In this document: one piece after another, positions 1 to 10,704 of the stretch
Layout of the letters: each line of letters opens with the position of its first letter
Position numbering within the stretch: position 1 is the first letter of the stretch
Assembly: GCF_020866925.1 (NCBI RefSeq)
Contig: NZ_JAJGAK010000001.1
Span: forward strand, 496,001 to 560,000
DNA: 64,000 nt
DNA from: Noviluteimonas lactosilytica
Lineage (GTDB): Bacteria; Pseudomonadota; Gammaproteobacteria; Xanthomonadales; Xanthomonadaceae
Reading direction: 5' to 3'
The notes under the pieces: generated by a model
Database searches by the model: none
Told to the model about the DNA's origin: nothing
What the model saw: only the letters and a program-made list of their open reading frames with translations
Made by a program: the position numbers and the translations under genes

Positions 1-68
1 CGCATGCGGAACCCGAGGATGGAGCAGGCGCACGGCCCGACCGCCAGTGAAGGGCGCGTCGGCCTGGA

Positions 69-617
69 TCAGCGCGACAACCACTTCGCCGCCATCCGCC
101 GCAACGACGGATCGGCGTCTGCGTCATCGACGAGCGCATCGATCTCGCGCCACGCCAACGCGTGCGATTCGTCGCTGACGACGAAGTCTTCGTTCGCTCC
201 CGCACGCACGACGAAGCGCACGTCGTAATGGATGTGCGCGGGCACGCCCTTGTGTTCGGGAATGTCGTGCGCGTCGAGGTCGAAGATCTCCGCGTCGACC
301 GTGAGATCGGTCAGGCCTGACTCTTCTTCCGCTTCGGTCAACGCCACGCGCGCGAAGTCGCGCACGCCATCGGCGTGGCCACCGAGTTGCAACCAGCGGC
401 CCAGCTTCCGGTGATGCGTGAGCAGCACGCGCGTGCCGCTTCGATCCACGAGCCACGCCGACGCGGTGAAGTGACCGGCCAGGCGCTCGCGCAGGAACGG
501 GTCCTGCGTGTCGTCGAGCAGGTCGGCGAAGCGCCCGATCGTCGCCGCTTCGGCCGGCCAGCGCGCGAGGTAATCGGCGAAGAGCGCGCGGTGGGAAGCG
601 GGGTCCGTCCTGTTCAT
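69..617 (-). CDS. Nudix hydrolase
   Basis: This 182-residue protein carries a Nudix box around residues 78-101 (GGHADG...TEAEEESGL), the metal-binding helix of hydrolases that cleave nucleoside diphosphates linked to another group. The three glutamates of the EExxxE core are present, but the usual Arg before them is Thr and the upstream Glu is not conserved, so this is a divergent member with unknown substrate. The ATG at 617 was chosen over one 36 codons upstream because the extra segment is Arg/Pro-rich and unlike a Nudix N-terminus. Bases 1-68, beyond its stop, hold nothing I can support. Confidence 0.85.
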   Translation of the reverse strand: MNRTDPASHRALFADYLARWPAEAATIGRFADLLDDTQDPFLRERLAGHFTASAWLVDRSGTRVLLTHHRKLGRWLQLGGHADGVRDFARVALTEAEEESGLTDLTVDAEIFDLDAHDIPEHKGVPAHIHYDVRFVVRAGANEDFVVSDESHALAWREIDALVDDADADPSLRRMAAKWLSR

Positions 618-773
618 TCGGGGGTTCCTGACGAGTGGGCGCGCATTATCCCCGCATCCCAACCTGCGGACCTTGTGCCGTGAAGGCGGCGCAATGTAAG
701 GTCGTCCGGTTCGCGGTGGCCCCACCCACCACGTCTGTGGCCATGGCCTACCGCATCCCCGGGGATTGACACG

Positions 774-2300
774 ATGCTCTTTGAACGCAGGAAACCGCTG
801 GACCTGATTCTGGAGACCGCCGCCAAGCGGTCGTTGACGCGCCAGCTCGGCGCATTCGACCTCACGATGCTCGGCATCGGCGCGGTCATCGGCACGGGCA
901 TCTTCGTGCTCACCGCCGTCGCCGCCAACAAGGCCGGCCCCGGCATGATGTATTCGTTCGTCATCGCCGGCTTCGTCTGCGCGCTGACGGCGCTGATCTA
1001 CTCCGAGATCGCGGCGATGGTGCCGGTCTCCGGTTCCGCCTACACCTACTCCTACGCCGTCCTCGGCGAACTCATCGCGTGGATGGTGGGCTGGGCGCTG
1101 ATCCTCGAATACGCGGTCGCCGCAGGCGCGGTCGCCGTCGGTTGGTCGGGATACGCCAACGGCTTTCTCAACGCGATGGGCATGCCATTACCGATCGCAC
1201 TGACCGCCGGTCCCGGCGATACGGTCACGCTGGCGGACGGCACGGTCGCGAAGGGCACGTTCAACCTCATCGCCTTCCTGCTCTCGCTGCTCATCACCTG
1301 GCTGCTGGTGATCGGCACGTCGAAGTCGGCGAAGTTCACCGCGATGCTGGTGATCGTCAAGATCGTCGCGCTCACCGCCTTCATCATCCTGGCCATTCCG
1401 ATGGTCGAGCACTCGAACTTCGTGCCGATGATGCCGAACGGCTGGGGCACCCCGCTCTCGGGCGTCGGCGTGCTCGGCGCGGCGGCTTCGATCTTCTTCG
1501 CGTACGTCGGCTTCGACGCCGTGTCGACCGCCGCGGAAGAAACCAAGAACCCGAACCGCAACATCCCGATCGGCCTGATCGGCTCGCTCGCGATCTGCAC
1601 CGTGTTCTACCTGCTGGTGGCCTACGCCGCGGTCGGCGCCGTCGGCGCGCAGCCGGGTGGCGCGCTGTCGCACAGCAAGGAACCGCTGGCGTTCGTGCTG
1701 CGCGAAATCGGCTGGCCGAAGGTCGGCAACGCGGTCGCGATCGCCGCGATCGTCGCGCTGCCGTCGGTGGTGCTGATGATGATCTTCGGCCAGACGCGCA
1801 TCCTGTTCACGATGGCGCGCGACGGCCTGCTGCCGGAGAAGCTCTCCGCCGTGCACCCGCGCTTCCACACGCCGCACGTCGTGACCTGGATCACCGGCAT
1901 CTTCGTGTCGCTGTTCGCCGCGATGTTCCCGGTCGGCATGCTGGCCGACATCTCGAACTCGGGCACGCTGTTCGCGTTCTTCATGGTCGCCGCCGGCGTG
2001 ATGGTGCTGCGCAAGACCGAGCCGAACCGTCCGCGTCCGTTCCGCACGCCGCTGGTCTGGCTGGTCGGCCCGCTCGCGATGGCCGGTTGCGTCCTGCTGT
2101 TCTTCAGCCTCGGCTGGAACCCGACGATCAAGTACTTCTGCATCTGGGCGGTGATCGGCCTGGTCGTGTACTTCATCTACGCCCGCCGTCGCAGCCACCT
2201 GGCCCCGGGCAACGAGGCGAAGCTGCACGGCCTCGCCGCCGCGCCGTCGCCGCTGACGGCCGATCCGCTGGTGCAGGAAGGCCCGAACACCGGCCCGTAA
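774..2300 (+). CDS. APC-superfamily amino acid permease
   Basis: A 508-residue inner-membrane transporter of the amino acid-polyamine-organocation superfamily. The signature Gly-rich first helix is clear ([17 protein letters not shown], about residues 33-49), and roughly 12 hydrophobic segments follow. The [17 protein letters not shown] stretch (about 240-256) is typical of the cationic amino acid transporter (CAT/YfnA) branch. It probably imports amino acids by proton symport; specificity cannot be read from sequence. It stands alone, with a hairpin terminator just downstream. The C-terminal 30 residues are polar and Pro-rich. Confidence 0.88.
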   Translation: MLFERRKPLDLILETAAKRSLTRQLGAFDLTMLGIGAVIGTGIFVLTAVAANKAGPGMMYSFVIAGFVCALTALIYSEIAAMVPVSGSAYTYSYAVLGELIAWMVGWALILEYAVAAGAVAVGWSGYANGFLNAMGMPLPIALTAGPGDTVTLADGTVAKGTFNLIAFLLSLLITWLLVIGTSKSAKFTAMLVIVKIVALTAFIILAIPMVEHSNFVPMMPNGWGTPLSGVGVLGAAASIFFAYVGFDAVSTAAEETKNPNRNIPIGLIGSLAICTVFYLLVAYAAVGAVGAQPGGALSHSKEPLAFVLREIGWPKVGNAVAIAAIVALPSVVLMMIFGQTRILFTMARDGLLPEKLSAVHPRFHTPHVVTWITGIFVSLFAAMFPVGMLADISNSGTLFAFFMVAAGVMVLRKTEPNRPRPFRTPLVWLVGPLAMAGCVLLFFSLGWNPTIKYFCIWAVIGLVVYFIYARRRSHLAPGNEAKLHGLAAAPSPLTADPLVQEGPNTGP

Positions 2301-2323
2301 CCGGCACGGCACACGCTTCACCT

Positions 2324-2352
2324 GGAACGGCGCGGGCAACCGCGCCGTTTCC
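2324..2352 (+). terminator. Rho-independent terminator after the permease
   Basis: A 12-bp GC-rich stem (2324-2335 with 2340-2351) with a GCAA tetraloop, followed by a T-rich stretch (ttccttttg), 24 bases after the permease stop codon. Confidence 0.75.
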
Positions 2353-2433
2353 TTTTGCGGGGCACGATCTTCTTGCGGGCACGTTTCCAAGACGTTTGCG
2401 GCGGCTGAACACGCACCGGGTAAACTCCGCTGC

Positions 2434-3072
2434 ATGAACGCCCCCCTCCCCTACGACCGCGACGCGCTGCGCATCGCGGCCGCCGAAATCATCGGCAACG
2501 TGCGCGAGCTCGCCGCCGCCGGATGGACGCCGGCGACCAGCAGCAACTTCTCGCGCCGGATCGACGACCAGCACGCCGCGATCACTGTGTCGGGTCGCGA
2601 CAAGGGCCGACTCACCGAAGACGACATCATGGTCGTAGACCTCGACGGCAACCCGGTCGCCACCGACCACCGGCCTTCCGCCGAAACGCTGCTGCACACG
2701 CAGCTTTACAAGCGCTTCGACGATGTCGGCTGCATCCTGCACACGCACTCGCGCAACCAGACCATCGCCTCGCGCCTGTACGCGGGCGCCGGATCCCTGC
2801 GACTGGAAGGCTACGAGCTGTTGAAGGCCTTCCACGGCAACCACACGCACGAGACCGAGATCGTCGTGCCCGTGCTGCCCAACTCGCAGGACATGCACAC
2901 GCTCGCCGCGCAGGTCGATTGCCTGCTCGATCGCCAGCCGATGTGGGGCTACCTCATCGACGGGCACGGGCTGTACGCGTGGGGCCGCGACATGGCCGAA
3001 GCGCGCCGCCACCTGGAGGCATTCGAATTCCTGCTCGACTGCGAACTGGAACTGAGGAAGCTGCAACGATGA
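2434..3072 (+). CDS. mtnB: Methylthioribulose-1-phosphate dehydratase
   Basis: MtnB (212 aa) is a class II aldolase-fold zinc enzyme that dehydrates 5-methylthioribulose-1-phosphate to the diketo intermediate of methionine salvage. The family zinc-binding histidines are visible in LHTHSRN (about residue 106) and DGHGLYAWG (about 185). It is first of three genes: its TGA overlaps the ATG of mtnD by three bases. A possible -10 (taaact) lies about 15 bases before the start. The order mtnB-mtnD-mtnC covers three consecutive late steps of the pathway. Confidence 0.93.
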   Translation: MNAPLPYDRDALRIAAAEIIGNVRELAAAGWTPATSSNFSRRIDDQHAAITVSGRDKGRLTEDDIMVVDLDGNPVATDHRPSAETLLHTQLYKRFDDVGCILHTHSRNQTIASRLYAGAGSLRLEGYELLKAFHGNHTHETEIVVPVLPNSQDMHTLAAQVDCLLDRQPMWGYLIDGHGLYAWGRDMAEARRHLEAFEFLLDCELELRKLQR

Positions 3073-3632
3073 GCCGCCTGCGCATTTTCGAGGAAGAACA
3101 TCCCGACCAGCCGGTCGTCGTCGCGCGCACGCTGGAGGAGATCTCGCGCGAGTTGCAGCCGATCGGCGTCGCGTTCGAACGCTGGGACGCCGCGCAGCAG
3201 GTGAAGGCCGGCGATGCGCCGGAAGCGATCATGGCCGCGTACAAGGCCGACATCGATCGCCTCGTCGCCGATCGCGGCTTCCGCACCGTCGATGTCGTGA
3301 GCATCGCGCCCGACAATCCGAACCGCGCGGAGATGCGCAAGAAGTTCCTCGACGAACACTTCCACAAGGAAGACGAGGTGCGCTTCTTCGTCGACGGCTC
3401 GGGGTTGTTCACGCTGCACGTCGACGGTCGCGTCTACGAGATGCTGTGCGAAGCCGGCGATCTCATCGCCGTGCCCGACGGCATGACGCACTGGTTCGAC
3501 ATGGGGCCGGACCCGAGCTTCGTCGCGATCCGCTTCTTCACCGAACCGGACGGCTGGGTCGGCCACTTCACCGGCACGGACATCGCGCAGCGATTCCCGC
3601 GCTTCGAAGTCGGCCAGGCGCGCGACGCATGA
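3069..3632 (+). CDS. mtnD: Acireductone dioxygenase
   Basis: MtnD (187 aa) is the cupin metalloenzyme that oxidises acireductone. With Fe2+ it gives 2-keto-4-methylthiobutyrate (the methionine precursor) and formate; with Ni2+ it follows an off-pathway reaction. Metal ligands are visible in [12 protein letters not shown] (HxHxxxE) and in the later His of [10 protein letters not shown]. The ATG overlaps the mtnB stop (ATGA), indicating translational coupling, and its own stop overlaps mtnC in the same way. Confidence 0.95.
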   Translation: MSRLRIFEEEHPDQPVVVARTLEEISRELQPIGVAFERWDAAQQVKAGDAPEAIMAAYKADIDRLVADRGFRTVDVVSIAPDNPNRAEMRKKFLDEHFHKEDEVRFFVDGSGLFTLHVDGRVYEMLCEAGDLIAVPDGMTHWFDMGPDPSFVAIRFFTEPDGWVGHFTGTDIAQRFPRFEVGQARDA

Positions 3633-4333
3633 CGGTCCGCATCCTCACCGACATCGAAGGCACCACCAGCAGCATCTCCTTCGTGCGCGACGTGCTGTTC
3701 CCGTACGCGCGCCGCGCGCTGCCGGGCTTCGTGCGCGAACGCGGGAACGATCCCGAAGTGCGTCGCTGGCTCGACCAGGTGGCCCTCGAGAACGGCGGCG
3801 TATGCAGCGACGACATGATCGTCGAGACGCTGCAGGGCTGGATCGACGAAGACCGCAAGCACACCGCGCTGAAGGCGCTGCAAGGCATGGTGTGGGACGC
3901 GGGCTACCGCAACGCCGACTTCACCGCGCCGCTGTACGCGGATGTCGCACCCGCGTTGCGCGCGTGGCGCGATGCGGGGCATCCGCTCGCGGTGTACTCG
4001 TCGGGCTCGGTGCCCGCGCAGAAGTTGTTGTTCGGACACACGGATGCGGGTGACCTGACGTCGATGTTCTCGGCGTGGTTCGACACGGCGGTCGGCCACA
4101 AGCGCGATGCCGACAGCTATCGCCGCATCGCCGCGGAGTACGGCGGCAACGCGGGCGACATCCTGTTTCTGTCGGACATCGTGGAAGAGCTCGATGCCGC
4201 GCGCGATGCGGGCATGCGCACGGTGTTGCTCGACCGCCGCGAGGATTACCCGTCGCCGCGCACCGGCGATGCGACGCATGGGCATGTGCGCGTGGAGACG
4301 TTCGCAGGGATTCCGGACGATCTGCTGACCTGA
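3629..4333 (+). CDS. mtnC: Enolase-phosphatase E1
   Basis: MtnC (234 aa) is a bifunctional HAD-superfamily enzyme that enolises and then dephosphorylates 2,3-diketo-5-methylthiopentyl-1-phosphate, supplying the acireductone used by MtnD. HAD motif I appears as [10 protein letters not shown], the substitution typical of E1, motif II as VYSSGSV and motif III/IV as KRDADSY...[13 protein letters not shown]. It ends the mtnBDC operon. The metallophosphoesterase gene converges on it with 23 bases between stop codons. Confidence 0.95.
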   Translation: MTVRILTDIEGTTSSISFVRDVLFPYARRALPGFVRERGNDPEVRRWLDQVALENGGVCSDDMIVETLQGWIDEDRKHTALKALQGMVWDAGYRNADFTAPLYADVAPALRAWRDAGHPLAVYSSGSVPAQKLLFGHTDAGDLTSMFSAWFDTAVGHKRDADSYRRIAAEYGGNAGDILFLSDIVEELDAARDAGMRTVLLDRREDYPSPRTGDATHGHVRVETFAGIPDDLLT

Positions 4334-4356
4334 TTGCGCTGCACGCTGCGCATGGG

Positions 4357-5625
4357 TCAGCGCGCCTCGAGGCGATAGGTCGTCTTCGCAGTCGCTTCGC
4401 CGCGCCATTCGTCGAAGGCACGCACTTCGACCGTGTGTTCGCCGGCCGCGAGCTTCGTCGGCAGCGTGCCTCGCCACAGGTGCGTCGACGGCGTCGCCTC
4501 CGGCGAGCGATCGAACCCGCGCAATGTGTCCGCCGCGTCGTCGCGCGCGTTCTCCGCGAGCAATCGCGGATCCGGCTCCACGACGCGGCGCATCGGCATC
4601 CAGTCGCCATCGTCGATGCGATATTCCACTCGCGTGCCGGCGTGGCCCATGAAGACGTTCGCGTACACGCCGAATGCGGGGTACGCATCGCGGCGCAGGA
4701 CCTTCGGTGCGTGCAACGCGATCTGCGTCCCCGCCGCATCGCGCGCGGGATACCAGGCGAGCGCGTATGTGCCGTCGCGCTGCACATCGAGCGTCGCGTA
4801 ACCGTTGGGCGTGCCGTCGCTCATCGTCGCATCGGGAATGCCCGCCGCATCCGCCACGCCCGACCAGAACGCACCGCACGCGGCGCCGACGTTGTATTCG
4901 TGCAGCGGCGCGGCGCCTTTCCAGCTTTCCTTCTCGCCGTGGAAGTAATGGCGCTGGTTGTGCGTGTGCGCGCTCAGCAGGAGCACGTGCGGAAAGGGTT
5001 GGAGCAGCGCGAACAGGCGCTCGCGATCCACGGCGCGGAACGACTCCTTCCCCTGCACCGTCGACGTATCGAAGAACGGGATGTGCGCGCCCACGACGAG
5101 CAGCTTGTCGCGCGGCAAATCCTTCAACCATCGTTGGATCTTCGCGAACTGATCCTCGCGCAACCCGCCGACGTATCCCGGCGTCTGCCCGGGCAGCACG
5201 ACCACGTCGTCGAGCACGAGCACGTTCGCGTTGTCGTACTTACGCAGGAACGTGTCGTCGCCGAACGCCTTGCGGAAGCTGCGCAGCGAATCGGCGTCCG
5301 ACTGCGCGCCGGCGTCCACGTCGTGGTTGCCGGGCGCGAACAGCATCGGAATGCCGAGGCGCTTCGTCGCGGCCTTCACGCCGGGATAGAGCGCGGGCTC
5401 GTCGTCGACGATGTCGCCGAGGACGATCGCGGCGGCGCTCTGCTTCGCCAGCGGCATCGCGGGTTCGATGATGTCGCGCAGGAAGTAGTCGACGTCCGCC
5501 GTGGACTTGGGTTGCGGGTCGCCGATGACGAGGAAGCGTTGCGCGCCTGTCGCGCCCTCTTCCGCGTGCAGCGGCGAGAACGCGGCCGCGGCGACCAGCA
5601 GCGCCGCGCACCAGCGCGCGCGCAT
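4357..5625 (-). CDS. Exported calcineurin-like metallophosphoesterase
   Basis: A 422-residue phosphoesterase with a cleavable signal peptide ([21 protein letters not shown]). Dimetal-site motifs are in order: GDPQP (D-x, with the usual H replaced by Q), LGDIVDDE, APGNHDVD, GAHIPFF and SAHTHNQRHYF. The region after about residue 255 resembles the C-terminal domains often attached to this group. It would act in the periplasm on an unknown phosphoester. Its ATG overlaps the hutH stop by one base (TGATG), so it is probably co-transcribed with hisS and hutH. Confidence 0.85.
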   Translation of the reverse strand: MRARWCAALLVAAAAFSPLHAEEGATGAQRFLVIGDPQPKSTADVDYFLRDIIEPAMPLAKQSAAAIVLGDIVDDEPALYPGVKAATKRLGIPMLFAPGNHDVDAGAQSDADSLRSFRKAFGDDTFLRKYDNANVLVLDDVVVLPGQTPGYVGGLREDQFAKIQRWLKDLPRDKLLVVGAHIPFFDTSTVQGKESFRAVDRERLFALLQPFPHVLLLSAHTHNQRHYFHGEKESWKGAAPLHEYNVGAACGAFWSGVADAAGIPDATMSDGTPNGYATLDVQRDGTYALAWYPARDAAGTQIALHAPKVLRRDAYPAFGVYANVFMGHAGTRVEYRIDDGDWMPMRRVVEPDPRLLAENARDDAADTLRGFDRSPEATPSTHLWRGTLPTKLAAGEHTVEVRAFDEWRGEATAKTTYRLEAR

Positions 5626-7520
5626 CAGCCGACCAACGCCGCGTGCGCGGCGTCGAGCACGATGTTCTCGCTCACCAGGCGCACGGCCATCGCGACATCG
5701 CCGTCGAGCGCGCGATCGCGTCGCATCGGATCGATGTGCGCGCGAATCGCGGCGTGCGCGGCCTGCACCGCGAGGCCCGGGTGGAACGCATCGGCGGCGG
5801 CGAGTTCGGCGCGCAAACCGTCGACTTCGGCGAGGAAGCGCGCGCGCTCGTTGTCGTCGCGCATCGGGCCGCCGTGCACCTTGGCGGCGAACGCATCGGC
5901 GTCGACGTTGTCGGCCAGCGCGCGCGCCGCGTTGATCATGTCGCGACGCAGGTCGAGCGCCTGCGCGGCCGTCATCAATTCCAGGCCCAGCACCTTGCCG
6001 AGATCGCTGACCATCGCGAGCACGTGGCGCGCTTCGTTCGCGCCCATCGACACGTGGTCTTCGGCGTTCGCGCTGGTGGGGATCGAATAGACCGACGCCG
6101 GCATCGCGCGGCTCGCGAGATCGTTGACGATGGCCGCGGCGGTGTACTGCACGATCATCAGGCCCGACTCGGTGCCGTCTTCGTTGCCGATGAGGAACGG
6201 CGGCAGGCCGTCGCTGGTCGCCGGATCGACGAGCTTGTTGAGGCGGCGTTCGCTGATCGATGCGAGCACCGGGATCGCGGCCTTCACGTAGCTCATCGCG
6301 AGCGCGAGCGGCATGCCGTGGAAATGGCCGGCGGAGATCACCTGCTCTTCCACGTGCTCGGCCTGCGCGTCGGGGAACACGAGCGGGTTGTCGGTCACCG
6401 AGTTCAGTTCAACGTCGAACACGCGGCGCGCCTGTTCGAGCGCATCGCGCACCGCGCCGTGCACCTGCGGAATGCAGCGCAGCGAATAGCTGTCCTGCGG
6501 CTGGTGCTTCTTGCCACCGCGGAACGGGCGGAAACGGTTGTAGAACTTCTCGCGCCCGTGGCGCTGGGTGAACGGCACCCAGTCCCAACCGATATCGAAA
6601 GGCACCTCGCCCGCGCCGTCATCCCACGCACCCGGCGACCACGTGCGGAACTTCGGCACGAGGTGATACGGAATGTCGGCGAGCGTCGAACCGGCGAGCA
6701 ACGCGCGCAGTTGCGCAGCCGCCTGCACCTGGCCCGGATGCGGGCGCAGCGCATGCACTTCTTCGGCGAAGGCGCCGAGGCGGCCGGCGAACGCATCGAT
6801 CGTCATCGCCGCGGCGATGTCCGCGGTGTCGATCAACTCGCCGAGGCGCTGCAACGCGAGCGCACCGGTCGCGAGCATCTGCGCGGTGCCGTTGTTGAGC
6901 GCGAGGCCTTCCTTGTACGACAGCGACACCGGGTGCAGGCCCTTGCGACGCAGCGCTTCGGCGCCCGGCACGCGTTCGCCGTCGACGAAGGCTTCGCCGC
7001 CGCCGAGCAGCACGATCGCAAGATGCGACAGCGGCGCGAGGTCGCCGGACGCGCCGACCGACCCGAGCTGCGGCACGATCGGCACGATGCCGGCATTGAG
7101 CATCGCCGCCATCGATTGCAGCGTTTCGACGCGAATGCCCGAATGTCCGCGCAGCAACGTGTTGATGCGGATGCACAACATCGCGCGCACGACTTCCGGC
7201 GCGAAGGGTTCGCCGACGCACACCGCGTGCGTGACGATCAGGTTGTCCTGCAGTTCGCGATGCAGCGAACGACCGGAGGGCGCGGCGCCCGCCACGTCGT
7301 CGCGCAGCGGACGCGCGCCGAGCAGCTTGTCGGCGTTGCTGCCGAAGCCCGTCGACACACCGTAGATCGGTTCTTCGCGCGCGACCTGCTCGGCGAGGAA
7401 TTCGGCGGCCCGCGCGACGGCCTTCAGCGCGGTCGCGTCGAGTTCGACCGGCGCGCCGTGCGCGACTTCGACCAGCGTGCGCTGGGTCAGGGAAACGCCA
7501 TCGAGGCGAACGGGTCTCAT
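5625..7520 (-). CDS. hutH: HAL/PAL/TAL-family ammonia-lyase, probably histidine ammonia-lyase
   Basis: A 631-residue member of the aromatic amino acid ammonia-lyase family. The Ala-Ser-Gly triad that forms the MIO cofactor is in [14 protein letters not shown], and the catalytic Tyr loop is [10 protein letters not shown]. The selectivity position that is His in histidine lyases is His here (NLIVTH), so histidine-to-urocanate is the best guess. The protein is about 120 residues longer than typical HutH. About 55 residues are inserted before the SYSLRC motif ([11 protein letters not shown] to GGKKHQP), and there are further additions near residue 70 and at the C-terminus. hutU, hutI and hutG are not nearby. 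It overlaps hisS by four bases. A tyrosine/phenylalanine lyase or aminomutase cannot be excluded. Confidence 0.78.
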   Translation of the reverse strand: MRPVRLDGVSLTQRTLVEVAHGAPVELDATALKAVARAAEFLAEQVAREEPIYGVSTGFGSNADKLLGARPLRDDVAGAAPSGRSLHRELQDNLIVTHAVCVGEPFAPEVVRAMLCIRINTLLRGHSGIRVETLQSMAAMLNAGIVPIVPQLGSVGASGDLAPLSHLAIVLLGGGEAFVDGERVPGAEALRRKGLHPVSLSYKEGLALNNGTAQMLATGALALQRLGELIDTADIAAAMTIDAFAGRLGAFAEEVHALRPHPGQVQAAAQLRALLAGSTLADIPYHLVPKFRTWSPGAWDDGAGEVPFDIGWDWVPFTQRHGREKFYNRFRPFRGGKKHQPQDSYSLRCIPQVHGAVRDALEQARRVFDVELNSVTDNPLVFPDAQAEHVEEQVISAGHFHGMPLALAMSYVKAAIPVLASISERRLNKLVDPATSDGLPPFLIGNEDGTESGLMIVQYTAAAIVNDLASRAMPASVYSIPTSANAEDHVSMGANEARHVLAMVSDLGKVLGLELMTAAQALDLRRDMINAARALADNVDADAFAAKVHGGPMRDDNERARFLAEVDGLRAELAAADAFHPGLAVQAAHAAIRAHIDPMRRDRALDGDVAMAVRLVSENIVLDAAHAALVG

Positions 7521-8926
7521 CGGGCGGTCTCCTGCAACTTCGCGGGCAAGTCGGCTTCGGCGAGTTCGAGCTGTTCGCCGCTGCGCATGTCCTTCACGGC
7601 GACCACGCCACGCGTGGCTTCGTCTTCTCCACGGATCGCGACGAAGCGGATGCCGGCGCGATCGGCGTACTGCAATTGCTTGGCGAGCTTGCGCGGCTCC
7701 AGCTGCGTTTCGACGTTGAGGCCCGCCGCGCGCAGGCGCTGCGAGAGCGCGAGCGCATCGGGCAGCATCGCGTCGTCCATCAACGCGACCAGCACGTCGA
7801 CGGAGCTGGCGGCGGTCGACACCAGGCCCGCCTTCTGCAACTGGTAGAACAAACGCGTCAAGCCGATCGAGATGCCGACGCCGGGCAGCTTCGACTTCGT
7901 GTAGTGGCTCGCCAGATTGTCGTAGCGCCCACCCGAGCAGATCGAACCAATCTGCGGGTGCGCATCGAGGAAGGTCTCGTACACGATGCCGGTGTAGTAA
8001 TCGAGGCCGCGCGCGATCGACAGGTTGAGCGCGTAGCGCGATTCGTCGACGCCGAGCGCCTTCAGTTGCGCGAGCACGGCGCGCAGTTCGGCGCGACCTT
8101 CTTCGAACAAGGGCGTGCCCTGCGCGAAAGCATCGAGCTTCGCCAGCGCGTCGGCGTGGCTGGTCGAACGCACCTGCGAGAACGCCATCAACTGGTCGAC
8201 GACGTCCTGCGCGAGGTTGTAGCCCTCGCCCAGCAGCGTCGCGCGCACCGCGTCGGCGCCGCGCTTGTCGAGCTTGTCGAGTTCGCGCAGCACGGCGGTC
8301 TGCTGTTCGCCGTCGCCGATGCCGAGGCCTTCGAAGTAGCCGCGCAGCAACTTGCGATGGTTGAAGTGGATCGTGAAGTCGCCGATCGCCAGGCGCTCGA
8401 ACACCGCCGCGATCACCGCCGGGATCTCGGCGTCGAAACGCGGCGACAGCGCATCCTTGCCGATCACGTCGATGTCGCACTGGTAGAACTCGCGATAACG
8501 GCCGCTTTGCGCGCGTTCGCCGCGGTAGACGCGCTGCATCTGGTAGCGGCGGAACGGAAATGCGAGGTCGTGTTCATGTTCGGCCACGTAGCGCGCGAGC
8601 GGCACCGTGAGGTCGAAGCGCAGCGCCATTTCCGGGCGGCCTTCCTTCCCCGCGTTGTCGAGCGCGCCGGTGGACTGCACGAAATACACCTGCCGCTCGG
8701 TGTCGCCGCCCGACTTGGTCAGCAGCACCTCCGACAGCTCCATCACCGGCGTTTCCACCGGCAGGAAGCCGAACTGCTCGAACGTGTGGCGGATCGTGTC
8801 CAGCATGCGCTGGAAGGCGATCTGATCGCGCGGCAGCAGTTCCATGACGCCCGACGGCGTGCGGGGCTTGATCGGCGTGCTCAAAGTGCGAGGCTCCAGG
8901 GTCGAAATCGCCGGCACGCATCCCAA
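7517..8926 (-). CDS. hisS: Histidyl-tRNA synthetase
   Basis: HisS (469 aa) charges tRNA-His. The class II core starts at [17 protein letters not shown]; the histidine-specific motifs RGLDYYTG and [12 protein letters not shown] are intact, and a C-terminal anticodon-binding domain (about residues 370-465) separates it from the regulatory paralogue HisZ. The listed start gives about 18 extra residues before the conserved region; no other in-frame ATG lies between. Its TGA overlaps the hutH ATG (ATGA), a coupling of a histidine-charging enzyme to a putative histidine-degrading enzyme. Confidence 0.95.
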   Translation of the reverse strand: MGCVPAISTLEPRTLSTPIKPRTPSGVMELLPRDQIAFQRMLDTIRHTFEQFGFLPVETPVMELSEVLLTKSGGDTERQVYFVQSTGALDNAGKEGRPEMALRFDLTVPLARYVAEHEHDLAFPFRRYQMQRVYRGERAQSGRYREFYQCDIDVIGKDALSPRFDAEIPAVIAAVFERLAIGDFTIHFNHRKLLRGYFEGLGIGDGEQQTAVLRELDKLDKRGADAVRATLLGEGYNLAQDVVDQLMAFSQVRSTSHADALAKLDAFAQGTPLFEEGRAELRAVLAQLKALGVDESRYALNLSIARGLDYYTGIVYETFLDAHPQIGSICSGGRYDNLASHYTKSKLPGVGISIGLTRLFYQLQKAGLVSTAASSVDVLVALMDDAMLPDALALSQRLRAAGLNVETQLEPRKLAKQLQYADRAGIRFVAIRGEDEATRGVVAVKDMRSGEQLELAEADLPAKLQETAR

Positions 8927-9008
8927 TCCGTGCGCCCGGCCGCAGGTCGCATAGTCTAGAGGCTTGCCTCTCGTCGGCGCACCCCGCTAGAATTCGCGGC
9001 TCGGCTGT

Positions 9009-9085
<77 letters not shown>

Positions 9086-9101
9086 AATCTTGCCGATCAT
9101 G

Positions 9102-9127
9102 AAAAGCCCGCCTCGCGCGGGCTTTTT
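9102..9127 (+). terminator. Terminator after tRNA-Pro
   Basis: Hairpin of aaaagcccgc/gcgggctttt type with a short loop and a run of five T, 16 bases after the tRNA 3' end. Confidence 0.85.
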
Positions 9128-9191
9128 CGTGCGTGAAATCCACGGGCCACCCCCTTGGTAAGCTCGGCCTCACAACTCACGGGGGCGGGTC

Positions 9192-9470
9192 ATGGAAGCA
9201 CTGCGTCGCAACGTCGCCGAACTGACCGAGCGCATGGCGCGGCTCGACGTGGTTACTTCCCGGGCGCTGGGGCACAACGACGCCGTGCAGACGCTGATGG
9301 TGAGCGTCATCGAGACGCATCCGGACCTGGATGCGCTGGAGGCCTCGCTCCAGGTGCACCGCCCGAGCCATCCGACCATCAACGAAGCGCATGCACGCGA
9401 ACTGGTGCGCACACTCGACTTGTTCGAGGCCGTGATCGAGCGCGAGCGGCACCGGCGCACCGGTCGCTGA
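9192..9470 (+). CDS. Small hypothetical protein
   Basis: A 92-residue soluble protein, acidic in the middle and Arg-rich at the end (ERERHRRTGR). It reads as mostly helical, with an N-terminal segment of coiled-coil character (VAELTERMARLDVVTSRAL). There is no signal peptide or recognisable domain. A purine-rich stretch (gggggcgggtc) precedes the ATG. I do not recognise the family; codon usage matches the neighbours, which supports a real gene. Confidence 0.6.
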   Translation: MEALRRNVAELTERMARLDVVTSRALGHNDAVQTLMVSVIETHPDLDALEASLQVHRPSHPTINEAHARELVRTLDLFEAVIERERHRRTGR

Positions 9471-9540
9471 CCTTTCGAACCCGCTGCGTCACCCGACCCG
9501 GGGATGGCCGGCATCGGCGCGGCTCGGCTCGAATGCGGGA

Positions 9541-10272
9541 ATGGCCAACCACATTGTGCCGCTCGCGAACGAGGTCATCGAGCGTTACGGCGGCCTCGAT
9601 CGATGGAACCGGTTCGACACCGCGACCGCGCACCTGCGCGCCGGCGGCGCGCTATGGCCGCTCAAGCAACAGGCGGGCGTCCTCGACGATGTGTTCGTGC
9701 GCGTGCAGCTGCGCGAACCGCGCGCGTCGCACGCTCCCTTCACGGCGCCGCACCTGCGAACGTCTTTCGAGCCGCATCGCGTCGCGATCGAAGACGCCGA
9801 CGGCAACGTGACGTCCGAACTCCTGCAACCCCGCGATTCGTTCCAGGGGCATGGACTCGACACGCCCTGGACGCCGCTGCAACTTGCGTACTTCGCCGGC
9901 TACGCGATGTGGACCTACCTCAACGCGCCCTTCCTGTTCGCATTGAACGGCGTGGTCACCGAAGAACTCGCGCCCTGGCAGGAGGACGGCGAAACCTGGC
10001 GTCGCCTGCAGGTCACCCTGCCCGCGGATCTGCCCAGTCACAGCACGGTGCAGACGTTCTACTTCGATGCCGACCGACTGCTCCGTCGCCATGACTACGA
10101 CGTCGATATCGTGGGCGGCGTGCCCGCGGCCCACTACGTCTCCGACCATGTCGCGGTGTCGGGGATCGCGGTGCCGACGAAGCGCTGGGTGTTGCGACGC
10201 AAGCCCGACGGAAGCACCGAACCCGAGCCGACGATCGTGTCGATCGCCCTGGGCGAAATCGCGTTCCGCTAG
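9541..10272 (+). CDS. Hypothetical protein, 243 aa
   Basis: A soluble protein without signal peptide. It begins LANEVIERYGGLDRWNRF and contains an aromatic middle section (LAYFAGYAMWTYLNAPF, about residues 116-132) and a beta-rich second half (TFYFDADRLLRRHDYDVDI). The fold may resemble the lipoprotein-carrier (LolA-like) beta sheets seen in several hypothetical families, but I cannot name one with confidence. No partner gene suggests a role; the next gene is a small lipoprotein on the same strand. Confidence 0.65.
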   Translation: MANHIVPLANEVIERYGGLDRWNRFDTATAHLRAGGALWPLKQQAGVLDDVFVRVQLREPRASHAPFTAPHLRTSFEPHRVAIEDADGNVTSELLQPRDSFQGHGLDTPWTPLQLAYFAGYAMWTYLNAPFLFALNGVVTEELAPWQEDGETWRRLQVTLPADLPSHSTVQTFYFDADRLLRRHDYDVDIVGGVPAAHYVSDHVAVSGIAVPTKRWVLRRKPDGSTEPEPTIVSIALGEIAFR

Positions 10273-10309
10273 CGCATACTCCCGGCAAACCGGCATGGGA
10301 GGGGCTTCG

Positions 10310-10654
10310 ATGCGCGCAGCTTGCCTGGCTTTGATCGGCGCGGCCGCCCTGCTCGGCGCGTGCGCGCCGAGGGATGGTTACCTCACCTTGCGTGGCGAGA
10401 TCCTCGAGCCCGCGCCCGGCCGCGCGAACTGCACCGTCGCGCTTCCGCAATTCAAGGACGCACCGAACGCCGCGGACTTCACGCGCAAGGTGCAGGGCCA
10501 CTTCCAGGAATCGTTCTCCGTGACGCAACGCGCGGCGGCGTACGACGTACTGGTCGCGTGCGAGGGCTATGCGCCGCTCGCCAAGAACGTGCCGCTCGAC
10601 CAGGGCGAGTTCGCGATCGACCTCGGCAAGGTGATGCTCTCGCCCGCGCCCTGA
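10310..10654 (+). CDS. Small lipoprotein
   Basis: A 114-residue predicted lipoprotein: MRAACLALIGAAALLGAC is a signal peptide ending in a lipobox (LLGAC), so the mature protein would start at the Cys and be membrane anchored. The remainder looks like one beta-sandwich of about 90 residues (VALPQFKDA, YDVLVACEGYAP, IDLGKVMLSP). A strong Shine-Dalgarno (gggagggg) lies just before this ATG, which favours it over the in-frame ATG 15 bases upstream. Confidence 0.72.
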   Translation: MRAACLALIGAAALLGACAPRDGYLTLRGEILEPAPGRANCTVALPQFKDAPNAADFTRKVQGHFQESFSVTQRAAAYDVLVACEGYAPLAKNVPLDQGEFAIDLGKVMLSPAP

Positions 10655-10704
10655 TTGGCCTGGATGGTGGTGGCCAAGCGTCCCTGAATTGACCGATCCC
10701 GAGC

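Noticed and set aside
5643-7847. 734-residue plus-strand ORF antisense to hutH
   Set aside because: Arg/Val/Ala-rich shadow frame opposite a well supported gene.
7517-8926. HisZ regulatory paralogue instead of HisS
   Set aside because: The anticodon-binding domain and catalytic motifs (RGLDYYTG) are complete.
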